Positions 1 to 10,500 of a DNA stretch of 64,000 nucleotides are shown piece by piece. Origin of the DNA: an uncultured Verrucomicrobia subdivision 3 bacterium (GTDB lineage: Bacteria > Verrucomicrobiota > Verrucomicrobiia > Limisphaerales > UBA11358). Every line of letters begins with the position of its first letter. Position 1 is the stretch's first letter. Location of the stretch: assembly GCA_903895255.1 (NCBI GenBank), contig CAITTG010000005.1:49918-113917 (forward strand), written 5' to 3'. Both the position numbers and the translations under genes were made by a program. The notes under the pieces were generated by a model that was not told the DNA's origin, did not search any database, and saw only the letters and a list, made by a program, of their open reading frames with translations.

Positions 1-258
1 CCGGGCGTCATTTGCGGCGTGCCAGGTTTTCAATGCCCGGTATTGCGCCACGATAATGTCGTGCACCCGCGCCTTTTTTTCTGGGTCGGTGAGCGGCAGC
101 AGTTTCAGAATGTCCTCGGTGCGCAATTCGATGGTTTTGCTGTAATTGGTCATGGTCTCACCCGGCGGCAGGTTGAGCGCGTTGGTGGAGCTTTCCTGGG
201 CCGGCGAGGTGATCGCGGCCAGCAGGGCGAGGGAGAAACAGCAGAGGAATATTTTCAT
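1..258 (-). CDS. DUF3826-family secreted protein, N-terminal part (cut by window edge)
   Basis: Reading the minus strand from the ATG at 258 gives an open frame of 86 residues that runs off the window. It starts with a signal peptide (MKIFLCCFSLALLAAITSPA) and continues with YSKTIELRTEDILKLLPLTD and VHDIIVAQYRALKTWHAAND. This lines up with residues about 30-90 of the DUF3826 protein at 26058-26732 (YAKAIEYRVADIVKALNLAD, VHDVLVDQYHALRVRDAAID), so the two are paralogues. The ATG overlaps the GH43 stop as ATGA, making this the next gene of the pectin-type operon. DUF3826 has no known activity. The signal peptide implies an exported protein. The family and the paralogy are directly visible; the role is unknown. 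Confidence 0.85.
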   Translation of the reverse strand, partial: MKIFLCCFSLALLAAITSPAQESSTNALNLPPGETMTNYSKTIELRTEDILKLLPLTDPEKKARVHDIIVAQYRALKTWHAANDAR

Positions 259-1247
259 AGGTGTGATGGGTTGGTTAAATTAGTTGACTGCAACAGGCCG
301 TCGAGCAGCGGTTGGGTAATCCGGATCGCGGTCCCGTGCTTGTGGCCGGATGGAAAAGACACTTCCCCGCTGATATCCGTGAAGGTTTGGAAATCGCGAG
401 TCTTCACCGCGCCAAAACGTTTGAGCCGGTAGGCGTCAAAATAGATCAGCCAGTCCTCGCCAATTTTTAATGCACAGGGCCCCTCGCTAAACTTGGCGGT
501 AATGGGTGGTGAAACCCGCGTCCAGGGCCCGTTCGGAGCGGAGGCAAAGGCCACCCGGAGATTGAGGTTTGGCCGGGTGTTGTCTTTGCACACCAAAACA
601 TAACGGCCGCCATCCTTCAGCAGGAAGGGATCAATCACACTGAAACCGCCATCGAAAAACTCCTGTTCGGGCGCAAAAGTCTGAAAATCCCGCGTGCGGG
701 TGTAATACAAGCGATGATTGTTATCGTGCTTTTCCACGCCGTCCGGATGCCGGCCGGGAATCGTGGATGCCCACATGATTAAATAATCCCCGGCCGGTTC
801 ATCATAATACAGCTCGGGGGCCCAGACGTTCACCGTGGTGGGTTCATTGGTCATGACCGGGATAAACTGCTGGTTGGACCAGTGGATTAAATCCATCGAA
901 TTGGCAATGCCAAAACCCTGCTCCCCATGCCACCCCGCCGTCCATGCGAGATGAAACACCCCATCCGGCCCGCGGGATATGCTGGGATCCCGAAACTGTT
1001 TGCTGGCCCCCACCCTGGCTTCCAGAAACGTGCCCGGGACATTGGTCCAATGATAACCATCGTAACTGTATAAATAGCGCAGAAATTTTTGGTCCGCGTC
1101 GTGAAAGGAGGTAAACAAATAAGGACCGTCACTGGCGGGAGCCGCGGGGACGAGACCCGTCAGGGCCAGGCCAAAAAGGAACCCCCCCAGCCACCGGCAA
1201 AGGTTGGGGCTGCTCCAAGTAAGTTTGCTTGCGGTGGAGGCGTTCAT
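255..1247 (-). CDS. GH43-type five-bladed beta-propeller glycosidase
   Basis: 330 residues from the ATG at 1247; an upstream in-frame start would overlap GH127 and place 20 residues before the signal sequence. A signal peptide (FGLALTGLVPAAPA) precedes the catalytic domain. Family hallmarks of GH43 are visible: RDPS (Asp about 87, candidate base), VWAPELYYD (about 143-151), SVIDPF (Asp about 206, pKa modulator) and SEGP (Glu about 255, candidate acid). GH43 enzymes are mostly alpha-L-arabinofuranosidases, xylosidases or galactosidases; the substrate cannot be read from sequence. It begins one base after the GH127 stop and its own stop overlaps the next gene (ATGA), so it is co-transcribed with GH127. 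Likely secreted or periplasmic removal of arabinose side chains from pectin. Confidence 0.85.
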   Translation of the reverse strand: MNASTASKLTWSSPNLCRWLGGFLFGLALTGLVPAAPASDGPYLFTSFHDADQKFLRYLYSYDGYHWTNVPGTFLEARVGASKQFRDPSISRGPDGVFHLAWTAGWHGEQGFGIANSMDLIHWSNQQFIPVMTNEPTTVNVWAPELYYDEPAGDYLIMWASTIPGRHPDGVEKHDNNHRLYYTRTRDFQTFAPEQEFFDGGFSVIDPFLLKDGGRYVLVCKDNTRPNLNLRVAFASAPNGPWTRVSPPITAKFSEGPCALKIGEDWLIYFDAYRLKRFGAVKTRDFQTFTDISGEVSFPSGHKHGTAIRITQPLLDGLLQSTNLTNPSHL

Positions 1248-1248
1248 A

Positions 1249-3279
1249 TCAATCGGCGCGCGGCAGCCAGACGGACATTTCCGAGGGCCCGCGATTTTGC
1301 CACACACTGTAGGGAATCAACTTCACTTTGATCGGCTTGAGTTCGGAGGGTTGGTATTCCTGATACAGCCGGCCGTTCCAAGCCTGCGATTGGCGGGCCA
1401 GCAGACTGCCTTGCAGGACGACAACGCCATCCAACAAATGTTGATCATAACGCCCGATCCAGGCGGAAGTGCCGGAAATGAGCAAGTCCGCCACCTTCAC
1501 GCCCGGGGGCAAATCCGGTGATTCCAGGCAATAAACCACCGGACCGCGCTGAACCGCCAGTTGGTTGATGTCCTCCTCCACGTTGGGATTGGCCGCCATC
1601 AAACGCACCGGCATGGGAATATCCAGGTCCACCATGTCCCCCGGCTGCCAGACGCGGCGGATTTCAAAATAATTGCCAGGCTGGCCCCCGTCTTCCGCCG
1701 GCCCCAGATTCAGCCGCACCCTCGCACCCGCCGCCCAGCCGGGAATGCGCAACTTCAAGGCAACTGGCTGCGCGCCAGCGGAGACGATTTTCAAGCGCAC
1801 CCGGCCGTTCCAGGGATAATCAGTCTCCTGGGCAACCTGGATCGCCTCGCCATTGACCTCGGTGGTCAAGCAACTGCTGCCATAAAGGTTTACCCAAATC
1901 GCGCCATCCGATTTCGCATAGGCATAATCCGCCGACTCCGCGATGGTCCGCACCAGGTTTGGCGGGCAGCAAAAGGATGAAACGTAGGGCACCCGCACCC
2001 GGGGCCAGCGCAGCGCCACGGGCATCGGGTCCGTGACCCGCAGTGGATTGGTGTAGAAGAAATTCTTGCCGTCCAGGCTCACTCCCGAAAGCACGCTGTT
2101 GTATAACTCCAGTTCCACCACATCCATGTACCGCGCGGCGCCGGTGGCGAGAAACATCCGCCAGTTCCACAGGGCGTTGCCGATGTTCGCGCAGGTTTCA
2201 TTATGCGCGGTGAGATTGGGCAGTTGATAATTCCGCCCATAGGCCTGATGCACCCGCGTAATGTTTTTTTGCTCTTTCGCCCCGTCCGGCGCCGCCCCGT
2301 CATAAAGCGCGCCACAGCCGCCCGTGATGTACATTTTTTCCGTGACCACATTGGTCCAGATGGTTTCCAGGGGCTTGAACCGGCTGGCGTCGCCCGTCTC
2401 CAGATACACATCCGCCGCCCCGGCGTAAAGATAGTTGGCCCGCACGGCATGCCCCTCCGCCTCCACCTGGTCCGCCAACGGAATGCGCTCCTGATTATCG
2501 CTGCCACCGTCCTTGTCGAGGCTGCGCATGGCAAGCAGCTTTTCCGCCAGTGCCAGGTAGCGACGCCGGCCCGTGGCGCGATACAGTTCCACCAATCCCA
2601 TATAATGCGACGGGCAGACCACATTGACGGCCAGCTCTGGCGTGGGATGTTCAAAAGTATTATCGAGGCAGTCCGCCGCCTTGCACGCAATGGCGAGTAA
2701 ATTAGTCTCGCCGGTCGCGCGATAGTGCATTACCGCCGCCGTGAAAAGCTGGCCAAGGTTGTAAACCTCAAAATTATTGCGGTCCCGAAAGGGCACGGCT
2801 CCGGAATTCGTTTCAGCGGCGTGCAACTGCACCCAGGTGTCCAGGTAGCCGTTGGTGCGCTGCGCCTGGCCGATCACGGCTATTTGTTCGTCCAATTCCC
2901 GGCGGAGTGCCGGATCATTGGTCACCGCCAATGTCGCACTGGCCGCCTCCAGCAGTTTGTAGAACTCGCCATCATTGAAGGACGCGCCGCGTGAATGGCC
3001 CGGCACCAGCCCGGCCGCAATTTGAAAATTCCGATAAAACTGCGAGTAGTTGGTGCCCTCCATCAGCCGTTCCAGACTGGGAATCATCACCGCGCGGCAC
3101 AGCTCGCCCCGGTCCGCCCAAAATCCACCGGTCCAGCGGGACTCGGCCAGCCCCACGGAACGGACTTTGGCAAAGGGACTCTGGCCGTCATCCACAACGG
3201 CTGCATCGGCGGCCCGGGATTGGTTCATTACCAGGACAAAACCCAGCACAATAACTCCCAGTAACGTGGCCGTTTTCAT
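1249..3279 (-). CDS. GH127 beta-L-arabinofuranosidase family protein (DUF1680)
   Basis: 676 residues with an N-terminal signal sequence (VIVLGFVLVMNQSRAADA). The (alpha/alpha)6 domain carries the GH127 zinc/cysteine site: HNETCANIGN gives Glu361 and Cys363, and SSFCCPPN gives Cys437 and Cys438, matching the Glu-Cys-Cys-Cys cluster of bifidobacterial HypBA1, where one Cys is the nucleophile. The family includes beta-L-arabinofuranosidases and, in RG-II degradation, an aceric-acid hydrolase. A C-terminal beta-sandwich follows. The start overlaps the upstream gene stop (ATGA) and the stop lies one base before GH43. With PL1 and the other operon enzymes it probably trims an arabinose or aceric acid branch of pectin. 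Family assignment is firm, substrate inferred. Confidence 0.9.
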   Translation of the reverse strand: MKTATLLGVIVLGFVLVMNQSRAADAAVVDDGQSPFAKVRSVGLAESRWTGGFWADRGELCRAVMIPSLERLMEGTNYSQFYRNFQIAAGLVPGHSRGASFNDGEFYKLLEAASATLAVTNDPALRRELDEQIAVIGQAQRTNGYLDTWVQLHAAETNSGAVPFRDRNNFEVYNLGQLFTAAVMHYRATGETNLLAIACKAADCLDNTFEHPTPELAVNVVCPSHYMGLVELYRATGRRRYLALAEKLLAMRSLDKDGGSDNQERIPLADQVEAEGHAVRANYLYAGAADVYLETGDASRFKPLETIWTNVVTEKMYITGGCGALYDGAAPDGAKEQKNITRVHQAYGRNYQLPNLTAHNETCANIGNALWNWRMFLATGAARYMDVVELELYNSVLSGVSLDGKNFFYTNPLRVTDPMPVALRWPRVRVPYVSSFCCPPNLVRTIAESADYAYAKSDGAIWVNLYGSSCLTTEVNGEAIQVAQETDYPWNGRVRLKIVSAGAQPVALKLRIPGWAAGARVRLNLGPAEDGGQPGNYFEIRRVWQPGDMVDLDIPMPVRLMAANPNVEEDINQLAVQRGPVVYCLESPDLPPGVKVADLLISGTSAWIGRYDQHLLDGVVVLQGSLLARQSQAWNGRLYQEYQPSELKPIKVKLIPYSVWQNRGPSEMSVWLPRAD

Positions 3280-5957
3280 GGCGCCTGCTCCCCGCCCTGC
3301 GCATCGCGCGCTTTTAATTCCTGGTTTGCCGATACGACACCGAGAATCACAAAACTGCCCTTGCCATTAAATTCAAGTTTCTGGGTTCCCGCCTCATATA
3401 AAAAAGCATGCACATCCAGTTCCGGACATTGCTCCACCATCGCGGCATGTTGAAGGATGGTCTCCACCCCGCCGCGCTCATCCGCCCGCGCATCCGTTTC
3501 TAAATTTGGCACGGGCAGCCACCCTTTGCCCTCATTTTTGAAAAATCCCACCAGCACCCGCGCCGGCTGGCTGAGTTGCAATTCCACCGGCTGATAGTGG
3601 CCTTTCTTGGCGGCCTCATGTGAAAAGCGAATCCCGGTCAACCCCCGTAACTCACCCGCCAGCCGCGTGATCGCAAACGTCCGGTCGGTGAAAACCCGGG
3701 CCCCCACCCGGACCGGATAAGTCTCGGCATTGGTGCTAAGGAGCTGGAACGGCACGGGCGTCCATGGCGCTATTTTCAGGCTCGTCGCCATGGCAGCGGC
3801 GGACGGCGGAACAGTCATGGCGGCTACTTTGGCGTGAAAGGCCGCCAGCTCACTGTGGTAAAGCGGCAGGAGTTGCGACCAGAGATAATTGGTGCCATGA
3901 CCATGCGCGCCGCCTGGGACGGGAATTTTGCGCTGCGAGGTTTGCATGCCGTTGGCAAAGCGGTAGCTGTTTTGCGTCAAAGCCACTAGGCCCGCATACG
4001 CCTGCACACTGGCAGCCAGGTTGGTTTCCGCCTGTTGCATGTCCGCGAGGTCACCGCTGTAGCCATGGCGCAAAACCCCCTCGGCCGCCCGGACCTTGGC
4101 AGCATAAAATTCCGCCAGCTTTTGGATGCAGCGCACATCGTTCGCCAGACGCTCGAATTCATCCTGGTTTGTCGTGACCAAGGGCGCAGCGGCGGCCACG
4201 GCGGCGGCCGCCTGCCGGGAGTTTTCCAGCACACTGGCGATGACCGTTTCGGGGGTTTCCCCGGCGTGGGGCTGGTGCGCCCATTCCTTGCGCTCATATT
4301 CATCCAGGCGCTCCCCGGGCGGCGCCTGCGACAGCCATAAATCTTCAATCGCATTGTATTTATCCGGCTTCACTAATTGGTCCAGCGTCATCCCCAGCGA
4401 CAAGGTCTGCCGGTTGCCCTCCGTGATGCCAAAGCGCCGGACCAACTGCGGGGCGACCTCGCCCGAATAATTGTAAGCATCAAGTATATGGTCTGCCGCA
4501 TTCGTGTTGCCGTAGATTTCCGCCAGTCGGCCCACCCAATACGCCCGGTCCTCCGCCTCGGGCACATCCGGATTCCATGAATAACGCGCCCAGGCGGTGA
4601 ACCAAATCCAGTCACGATCCCACTGCTTCAGCGGGATGGCGGTGAGGTCCGGTGAATCCGGCCAGTTCCAAAAGGACAACGGATACAAATGCACCCCGGT
4701 GGCCCCCAGGCGATCCCGCGACGCCTGCACACATTTTTTGATGAATTCCTGATCCCCGTATCGGAAGGGTTCCAAGTTGGAAAGAATATGGATGTTCACC
4801 ATGTGCGGGCCTAAATGGCTCATGGCCAGATGAATGGCGGCGTCTTTGCCGCGCGGTTCCCAGGTGGTCAACGACTCGCCATTGTATTTGGACTCCGTGT
4901 AAATGTTGGTGTAAATGGCATAGGCGGGCGGCATGATGGCGTCGGCATCCATCGCATGCGTGCGAATCACCACGGGCGGCTCCTCCTTCAAACCCGCTGC
5001 CCGCATCCCGTCCAAAATGCCGGGCAGAATTGTCTGGGTGCACCAGTCCAGTTGGTTGGGAGTGCCCTGCAACGCCTCGCCGAGGCACACCATCAAGCCC
5101 ACATTGGGATACTGCCGCACAAATTCCTCCAGGGACTTGCGCGTATAGTCCGCCACCAGGGGCGTGGGCGCGGACAGTTGGGTGGCAATGCCATTCGTGG
5201 CGGCAAACGGCTGGGATACCAGAATATTATAAAACATCTGCACCAGCCAGATGCCGCGGCGGTCACATTCCTGCGCCAGCCAGCGATACATCTCCGTGTT
5301 CTGTTGAAAAATCCCCGGCGGCACCTCGACCGCATAGGGATAATCGGGCAGGCGGATCAGCGAGGCAAACGGATGACCGCTCCACAAATAAAGGGTGTTC
5401 ATCCGGTTTGCCAGGAGGAAGTCCAGATACTCGCGCCAGAGGGACTTGTCATAAAACCACGGAAATAAATCCGGGGTGTAGGGATATTCGTATACCTTGC
5501 GCCCTGGCAGGATAAAAGTCTTTTGCATGCCGATACAGGTGCCCCGCAAGGTCATGGCTGGACGGTCAGTCATAGAAAGATTATTCGGCATTTTGCCACC
5601 GCGGCGAATGCGGTCAGACAGTTCCAAGCATCCATACAGCAGCCCGGAATCATCGCCACCAACGATTTCCACCTGGTTTGCGGCACGGCTGGCTAGGGCA
5701 AAGCCTTCCTTTCCCTTCAAAACGTCCTCCCGCAGTGAAATCGTGACCGCTACCGGCGGGGTCGTGGCATTGGCGGAAGGATTCACCACCGTCGCCCCGA
5801 TTGCTTGCAGTGCCTCGGTCAGCTTTTCCACCCCCATGACCACCCGTGGCGAGGCTGGTTGAGCGGTGAAGATGCCGACCGTATCGGCGCGCAGTGTCAG
5901 GCTGGCAAGTAAGAGGCTCGTCAGTAACCAGATTCGAAAATGTTGCAGGGAAAGCAT
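3276..5957 (-). CDS. Large secreted TIM-barrel glycosidase with GH20/GH67-type N-terminal domain
   Basis: 893 residues from ATG 5957; a TTG three codons upstream is possible. A signal peptide (WLLTSLLLASLTLRA) is followed by a small alpha/beta domain (about 25-120, ending in DDSGLLYGCLELSDRIR) typical of the non-catalytic domain preceding GH20, GH67, GH84 and GH115 barrels. The central region (about 140-480) looks like a (beta/alpha)8 barrel with candidate acid CLGEALQG. A helical segment and a C-terminal beta domain follow. I cannot assign a CAZy family with certainty; GH67/GH115-like glucuronidase or a GH138-like galacturonidase are possibilities. The stop overlaps GH127 (ATGA), placing it between GH127 and the DUF5060 glycosidase. 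A uronic-acid-cleaving role fits the pectin context but is inference. Confidence 0.7.
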   Translation of the reverse strand: MLSLQHFRIWLLTSLLLASLTLRADTVGIFTAQPASPRVVMGVEKLTEALQAIGATVVNPSANATTPPVAVTISLREDVLKGKEGFALASRAANQVEIVGGDDSGLLYGCLELSDRIRRGGKMPNNLSMTDRPAMTLRGTCIGMQKTFILPGRKVYEYPYTPDLFPWFYDKSLWREYLDFLLANRMNTLYLWSGHPFASLIRLPDYPYAVEVPPGIFQQNTEMYRWLAQECDRRGIWLVQMFYNILVSQPFAATNGIATQLSAPTPLVADYTRKSLEEFVRQYPNVGLMVCLGEALQGTPNQLDWCTQTILPGILDGMRAAGLKEEPPVVIRTHAMDADAIMPPAYAIYTNIYTESKYNGESLTTWEPRGKDAAIHLAMSHLGPHMVNIHILSNLEPFRYGDQEFIKKCVQASRDRLGATGVHLYPLSFWNWPDSPDLTAIPLKQWDRDWIWFTAWARYSWNPDVPEAEDRAYWVGRLAEIYGNTNAADHILDAYNYSGEVAPQLVRRFGITEGNRQTLSLGMTLDQLVKPDKYNAIEDLWLSQAPPGERLDEYERKEWAHQPHAGETPETVIASVLENSRQAAAAVAAAAPLVTTNQDEFERLANDVRCIQKLAEFYAAKVRAAEGVLRHGYSGDLADMQQAETNLAASVQAYAGLVALTQNSYRFANGMQTSQRKIPVPGGAHGHGTNYLWSQLLPLYHSELAAFHAKVAAMTVPPSAAAMATSLKIAPWTPVPFQLLSTNAETYPVRVGARVFTDRTFAITRLAGELRGLTGIRFSHEAAKKGHYQPVELQLSQPARVLVGFFKNEGKGWLPVPNLETDARADERGGVETILQHAAMVEQCPELDVHAFLYEAGTQKLEFNGKGSFVILGVVSANQELKARDAQGGEQAP

Positions 5958-5972
5958 GTGCCGCAATGAATG

Positions 5973-7559
5973 TTAATCGTTCACCCGTTTGAGCCGGATG
6001 GCCATGTAAGGCCGGCCCGGCAGTTCAATCGCGCGGCCATCCCGGTCCACGTAGGAATAATTATCCCTCTTGTGCAAGACAAACCGCCCCGGCACCGGCG
6101 TGACGGTCATGTTCCAAGTGTCCAGCACCTCGGCGGTAAACTGCATGCCTTCGGCCGCGGGCTGCCCCGCGCCCAACGGCGGTTTGGGAAGCAGAAACTC
6201 CCACGAGGCCGGCGTTTGTTTGCCCAGGTAAATCAAATAATAATTCGGTGCCTGACCGCCGTAAGCGGGGCTCTGCCACTTGTCGATCGGATCAATGCCC
6301 TCCGCCGGCGCATCGTCCAAAACCTGTTTGAGGAAGGCCAGCCGCGCCGGGCTTTGACCTTTCAACGCGCCCCCCTTGGACCACCAAATGATGTTGTCCG
6401 GACTCAAATACGTTTCGCCATGGCCAACATAAGTCCCCGCCACCGTGCCCTCCCAAAACCGAAAGACCAGTTCCTCGGCCGAAAGATTCCCCCAGCGCCG
6501 GGGCAGATTGCCCTCGTATTTCACCTCGTCAAAAACCACCGGCTTGCGGTAAACATCCCGGAATAATTCCGCCCGCCCGGCATCCTCCACCGCCGACCCG
6601 TTCTGAATGCTGGCATGCGTGATAAACGGGAGGGTGTGATTAAACATCAACTGCCCATTGTGAATCGAGATCAGATGATGATAAGGATCTTCCTGCGTGA
6701 GAATCCCGCCAAACCGCACAAAATCCGACTCCTTTTTCTCCTTCATGAAATCATATTCATTGGCCAGCGACCACCAGACATTGCGGAAAGCGGCCAGCCG
6801 GGCCGTGACGTAACGCAGATACCGGTCGTCCGCGGCGGCCGGCATGCGGTCAAAACCCCAATGCCCGCCGTCATAGGGATGAAAGAGTATGACATCCGCC
6901 TCAATCCCCAGTTTCTGTAGATCCAGAATCCGTTGTTCCAAGTGTTGGAAATAAGCCGGGTTAAACCGCGTGAAGTCCCAATTCGTGGTGGGCGTGCCGG
7001 CAAACGGATACTGTGGCGGTTCATTCGTGTTCCAATCATAGCGCTTGGGAAACACACACATCCGGAGCTTGTTAAACGGCGATGCGGCCAGGGTCGCCAG
7101 CGTGGCCGCCTCCAGTTCCGGACCCTGCTGGGTCCAGGCATAACATGTCGTGCCCAGCGGTTTGTAAGGCGTTCCATCCGCATAGGCAAAATGGTACGTG
7201 TGCGCCACCCGCACCGGACCGTGGTCGTGCGGTCCCGCCGGAACCACGGTGAAGGTTCCGCAGTGTCCGTCCAATTCCCGCGCGTTACTGCGGGTCTGCC
7301 AGGTCCACTCGCCCGTTTTTTCGGGCATGAAACGCACGCGGTAAACCCCCTCACCATCGTAAAAACCATTCACCCTCACCATGGTGCCCCCTTGGGTGAA
7401 TTCCGCCGCAACCTGCACCTCCACGAAGGGATTGCCGGTGGCCGGTCCCGTGAGTTTGATCTCGTAAACCCCCCACTGCTCAACGGATTCCGCCCCCGCT
7501 GGCAGCGCCATCGCCACCAGCATCCACCCCAAATAACCAATAACGCCGGCAAGTTTCAT
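5973..7559 (-). CDS. DUF5060/DUF4038 GH-A clan glycosidase (GH140-like, candidate apiosidase)
   Basis: 528 residues with signal peptide (LGWMLVAMALPAGAES). Residues about 25-107 form a DUF5060 beta-sandwich (VEQWGVYEIKLTG, EKTGEWTWQT). The following (beta/alpha)8 barrel is of the DUF4038 type, with PLGTTCYAW, WWSLANEYD (Asn267-Glu268, acid/base) and VVFDEVKYEG (Glu345, nucleophile), the standard clan GH-A pair. A C-terminal beta domain (about 430-528) resembles DUF5605. GH140 apiosidase of Bacteroides RG-II degradation belongs to the DUF4038 group, so cleavage of an apiosyl bond is a reasonable hypothesis, although the DUF5060 architecture differs from characterised GH140. It overlaps the upstream gene by ATGA. 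Confidence 0.8.
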   Translation of the reverse strand: MKLAGVIGYLGWMLVAMALPAGAESVEQWGVYEIKLTGPATGNPFVEVQVAAEFTQGGTMVRVNGFYDGEGVYRVRFMPEKTGEWTWQTRSNARELDGHCGTFTVVPAGPHDHGPVRVAHTYHFAYADGTPYKPLGTTCYAWTQQGPELEAATLATLAASPFNKLRMCVFPKRYDWNTNEPPQYPFAGTPTTNWDFTRFNPAYFQHLEQRILDLQKLGIEADVILFHPYDGGHWGFDRMPAAADDRYLRYVTARLAAFRNVWWSLANEYDFMKEKKESDFVRFGGILTQEDPYHHLISIHNGQLMFNHTLPFITHASIQNGSAVEDAGRAELFRDVYRKPVVFDEVKYEGNLPRRWGNLSAEELVFRFWEGTVAGTYVGHGETYLSPDNIIWWSKGGALKGQSPARLAFLKQVLDDAPAEGIDPIDKWQSPAYGGQAPNYYLIYLGKQTPASWEFLLPKPPLGAGQPAAEGMQFTAEVLDTWNMTVTPVPGRFVLHKRDNYSYVDRDGRAIELPGRPYMAIRLKRVND

Positions 7560-10500
7560 AAATGTTTAAGCCAAATCACCCCCGGTGGCAGTTCGACCGA
7601 TGTGCCGGCCTGTAGTTGGTCAACCATCCACCGCACCGCCCCGGTTTCTTTATCGACGATGCCCATGACAAAGGCACCCGTCTCCAGCGAGAAATCAAAG
7701 GGGGTCGCCTTGTTCCCGCCGTTGAAAACCAACAGTTGCCGCCCCGGTTCACGCAAGACCCGCACGCCATTGGTTTCAACCTGCGGCGCGGGAGTCATCC
7801 GCGGAATCGCCGCCAGCAAATCGGCATCGGTCGTAACCGGAAGATTGGGGAGCGAACCACCCGCACAAACGTAGGCCCAGCTTCCCCGGCTCAAGTTCTC
7901 GTCTTCACCGGCGGCAATGACCGCCTTGTTCGCATACTTCAAACGGTAGGGAGCCGTCATGCTGGCCAGATCCTCGTCCGTGGGCGTGCCTCCCGTGCCC
8001 TGGCGCTCAAACTGGCGGGGCGAAAGGTTTTGCCCGCCGTCCGGCGCAAACAAATCGTCATCCGTCTGCCACCAATAGCGAAAACAAATAATCTGCACCA
8101 CCGCGCGCCGGCGATCGTCCCCCAGAATGGCATCCTGCACATTTTTGGGCGCGCTGAGCGCCACGATGGGATGTTGGCCGGTTTCCGCCGCCCAATCGGC
8201 CACCGTGTCCAGCCAGAATTGTTCAAAAGCCAGGGGGCCCGTGAACTCCGCGCTCGTGAATTGGATCACATTCACCTGGTTGGTAAAATTGTCTAGGTTC
8301 TGACGAATAAACCCGCGATGCAAGGCGCGCCGCGCCGGATTCGTCACATCATAAAATTGCTCGGCCATGAAAATCCGCTTGTCCCCGGCAAACGGTGGCG
8401 GCTCGGGAAAACCGGTGCCGTTGATATTATTTGTCGACCGCCAGGGGCAGTCCACCCAGTGGGCGCCCGCCTCCAGAATGTTGTGCTGAAAATAATTCTC
8501 ATTAAACAGCACCAGTCCCTGCCGGTCACAAATTTCAGCAAATCGACTCAATCGGGACCAGTACCACGGATTGAATTGGGTGAGATCGTACTGGCTCAAG
8601 CCATCCCAGGCCGTGCCCTGGCCGCTCCGGGCGAAGGGCTGCTCATAAAACGGCGCCCAGACGTCCCCGTTGATGCGCCGAACCCGTTCGTGATCCTCCC
8701 GGCGGCGGTCGTACCAAAGACCATAATGATGATCCAGCGCGGCATAATGTCCGGCCTGCATGAAGTCGGCCACAGCCTCCAAATCATCCGTAAAGCCAGG
8801 CCCCTCCCGGCCCGGCGCAAAACGAGTCAAATCAATTCCGTAATTGGCGGCGTCACTCGGCAGCATGTTGCCGCGCCACCAGTTGATGCCCAGCGTGGTG
8901 CCGGTCAGCAACCGGCCATCGCACGTGAGCCAGCCATTGGTCACGGCGATATACCGGTGTGCGACCCGAATCGCGGGCGGCGACTCCGAAACCTCATCCA
9001 AGGAGTTAACCCCATTGGCACTGGCCGAAATCGGCTCCCGGGTGCCGGCCGCCAGGATGAAATCTTTTAACGAGGGGGCGGGTTTGCGGGATTCGGCAAT
9101 TAATTTAGCCGCCTGCTCCGGCGTGGGGTTGCTATATTCCTCCAGGGACTGCGGCATCAAAGTTATCCTGGCACCAGCGTCAGCACCCCATCGCTCGGTT
9201 ACCTGCTTTGCAAACAGGCTGACCGGTCGGACGGAATTGTTGGCACTGCGCCAAACCCCATTACCAGCGAATTCCCCCCAGCAACCAAACGCAAAATTAC
9301 GCGCCCCGGGGGGATTCTCACAGGTGACCACCGAGGCATTGCACTGCCACAGCACCGAATTGGCCGCGGACCAACCAGCCCCCTCGCCCGCGCTACCCCG
9401 GTTTCCCAGGCTCAGGCCGCCACCGTCAATGCGCACATTGTCAAACAGCGTGCCGGCCGACCAACTCCCAATCGCCCCGCTGTCCGCCGTCGGCTGGTCG
9501 GCTTCACACTGCACAAAGGCATTCGGTCCGGCCGCGCCCTGCCCCGCCGCAAAATCATGCCGGCCCTGCTCCGCCAGACAGCGGAAAAACAAGGTCTGCT
9601 GCCCCATCGTGAAAAATGTGTTCCGCCGCCAGCCCGCATCCTCGGAAACCGGCGCCGTGGAAAGGCAATCCGCCACCGTCACTCGCTGGCAGCTCTCATA
9701 AATGGCCACTGCCGATCCCGCAAAGTGCTGGAACGTCACCTGCCGCACCCAGGCATCCCGCGCGTTCTCCAGCGTGATGGCGAACCACGCATGATTTTCG
9801 TCCTTGGGATTGTGCGGATCCACGGCGGCGACCAGGCGCAGATTTTCCACGCCCACATTATTAATCCGGCCCGGCCATTTCACGACCCGCACATACCCGC
9901 CGCCAAAATCAGCCTCCAAAGCCGTCGTGAGGGGGGCATCCAGACTCACCGTGTTCGTCTCGATGTTCTGGATGACGCGCTGCCACACCAGATCCCGGCT
10001 GCCGGGCTTCCACACCAGCCGCCAGTCGCCAGTGCCGCCGCCAAAATCCGTCATCCCCAGAAAATTGATCCATTCCTTGGTGCAGGGACGAACGACCTCG
10101 ATGGTGTCCCCCAACTGCAAGCCGCTGGCATCGCGCAACGGCAGCCGTATTGATCCCACCGGCACGCGGGTCGCCCCGCTGACCCAATTCGCATTCGACA
10201 CCGTCGTAGCATCCGCCCTCCCCAAAACACGTATCAACGTGCGCCGGTCCAAACCGTCGGCGACCAGCACCGTGCCCTCCTCGCCCATCCCCTGTCCGCG
10301 CAACACCACTCCCGACTGCGTCAGGCGCAATTGCCCGAATACATGATGTTGTCCTTGCAGCAACAAAACCGCCCCGCGCAGTCCATTGGTATCCGGCGCC
10401 AAGCCCCCCACATAATCAATGGCTTTTTGGATCCGCGCCGTCTCATCACCAACTTGGGGAGCCACCACCACCCGCACGGGCGCATTGGGAATCGCCCGTT

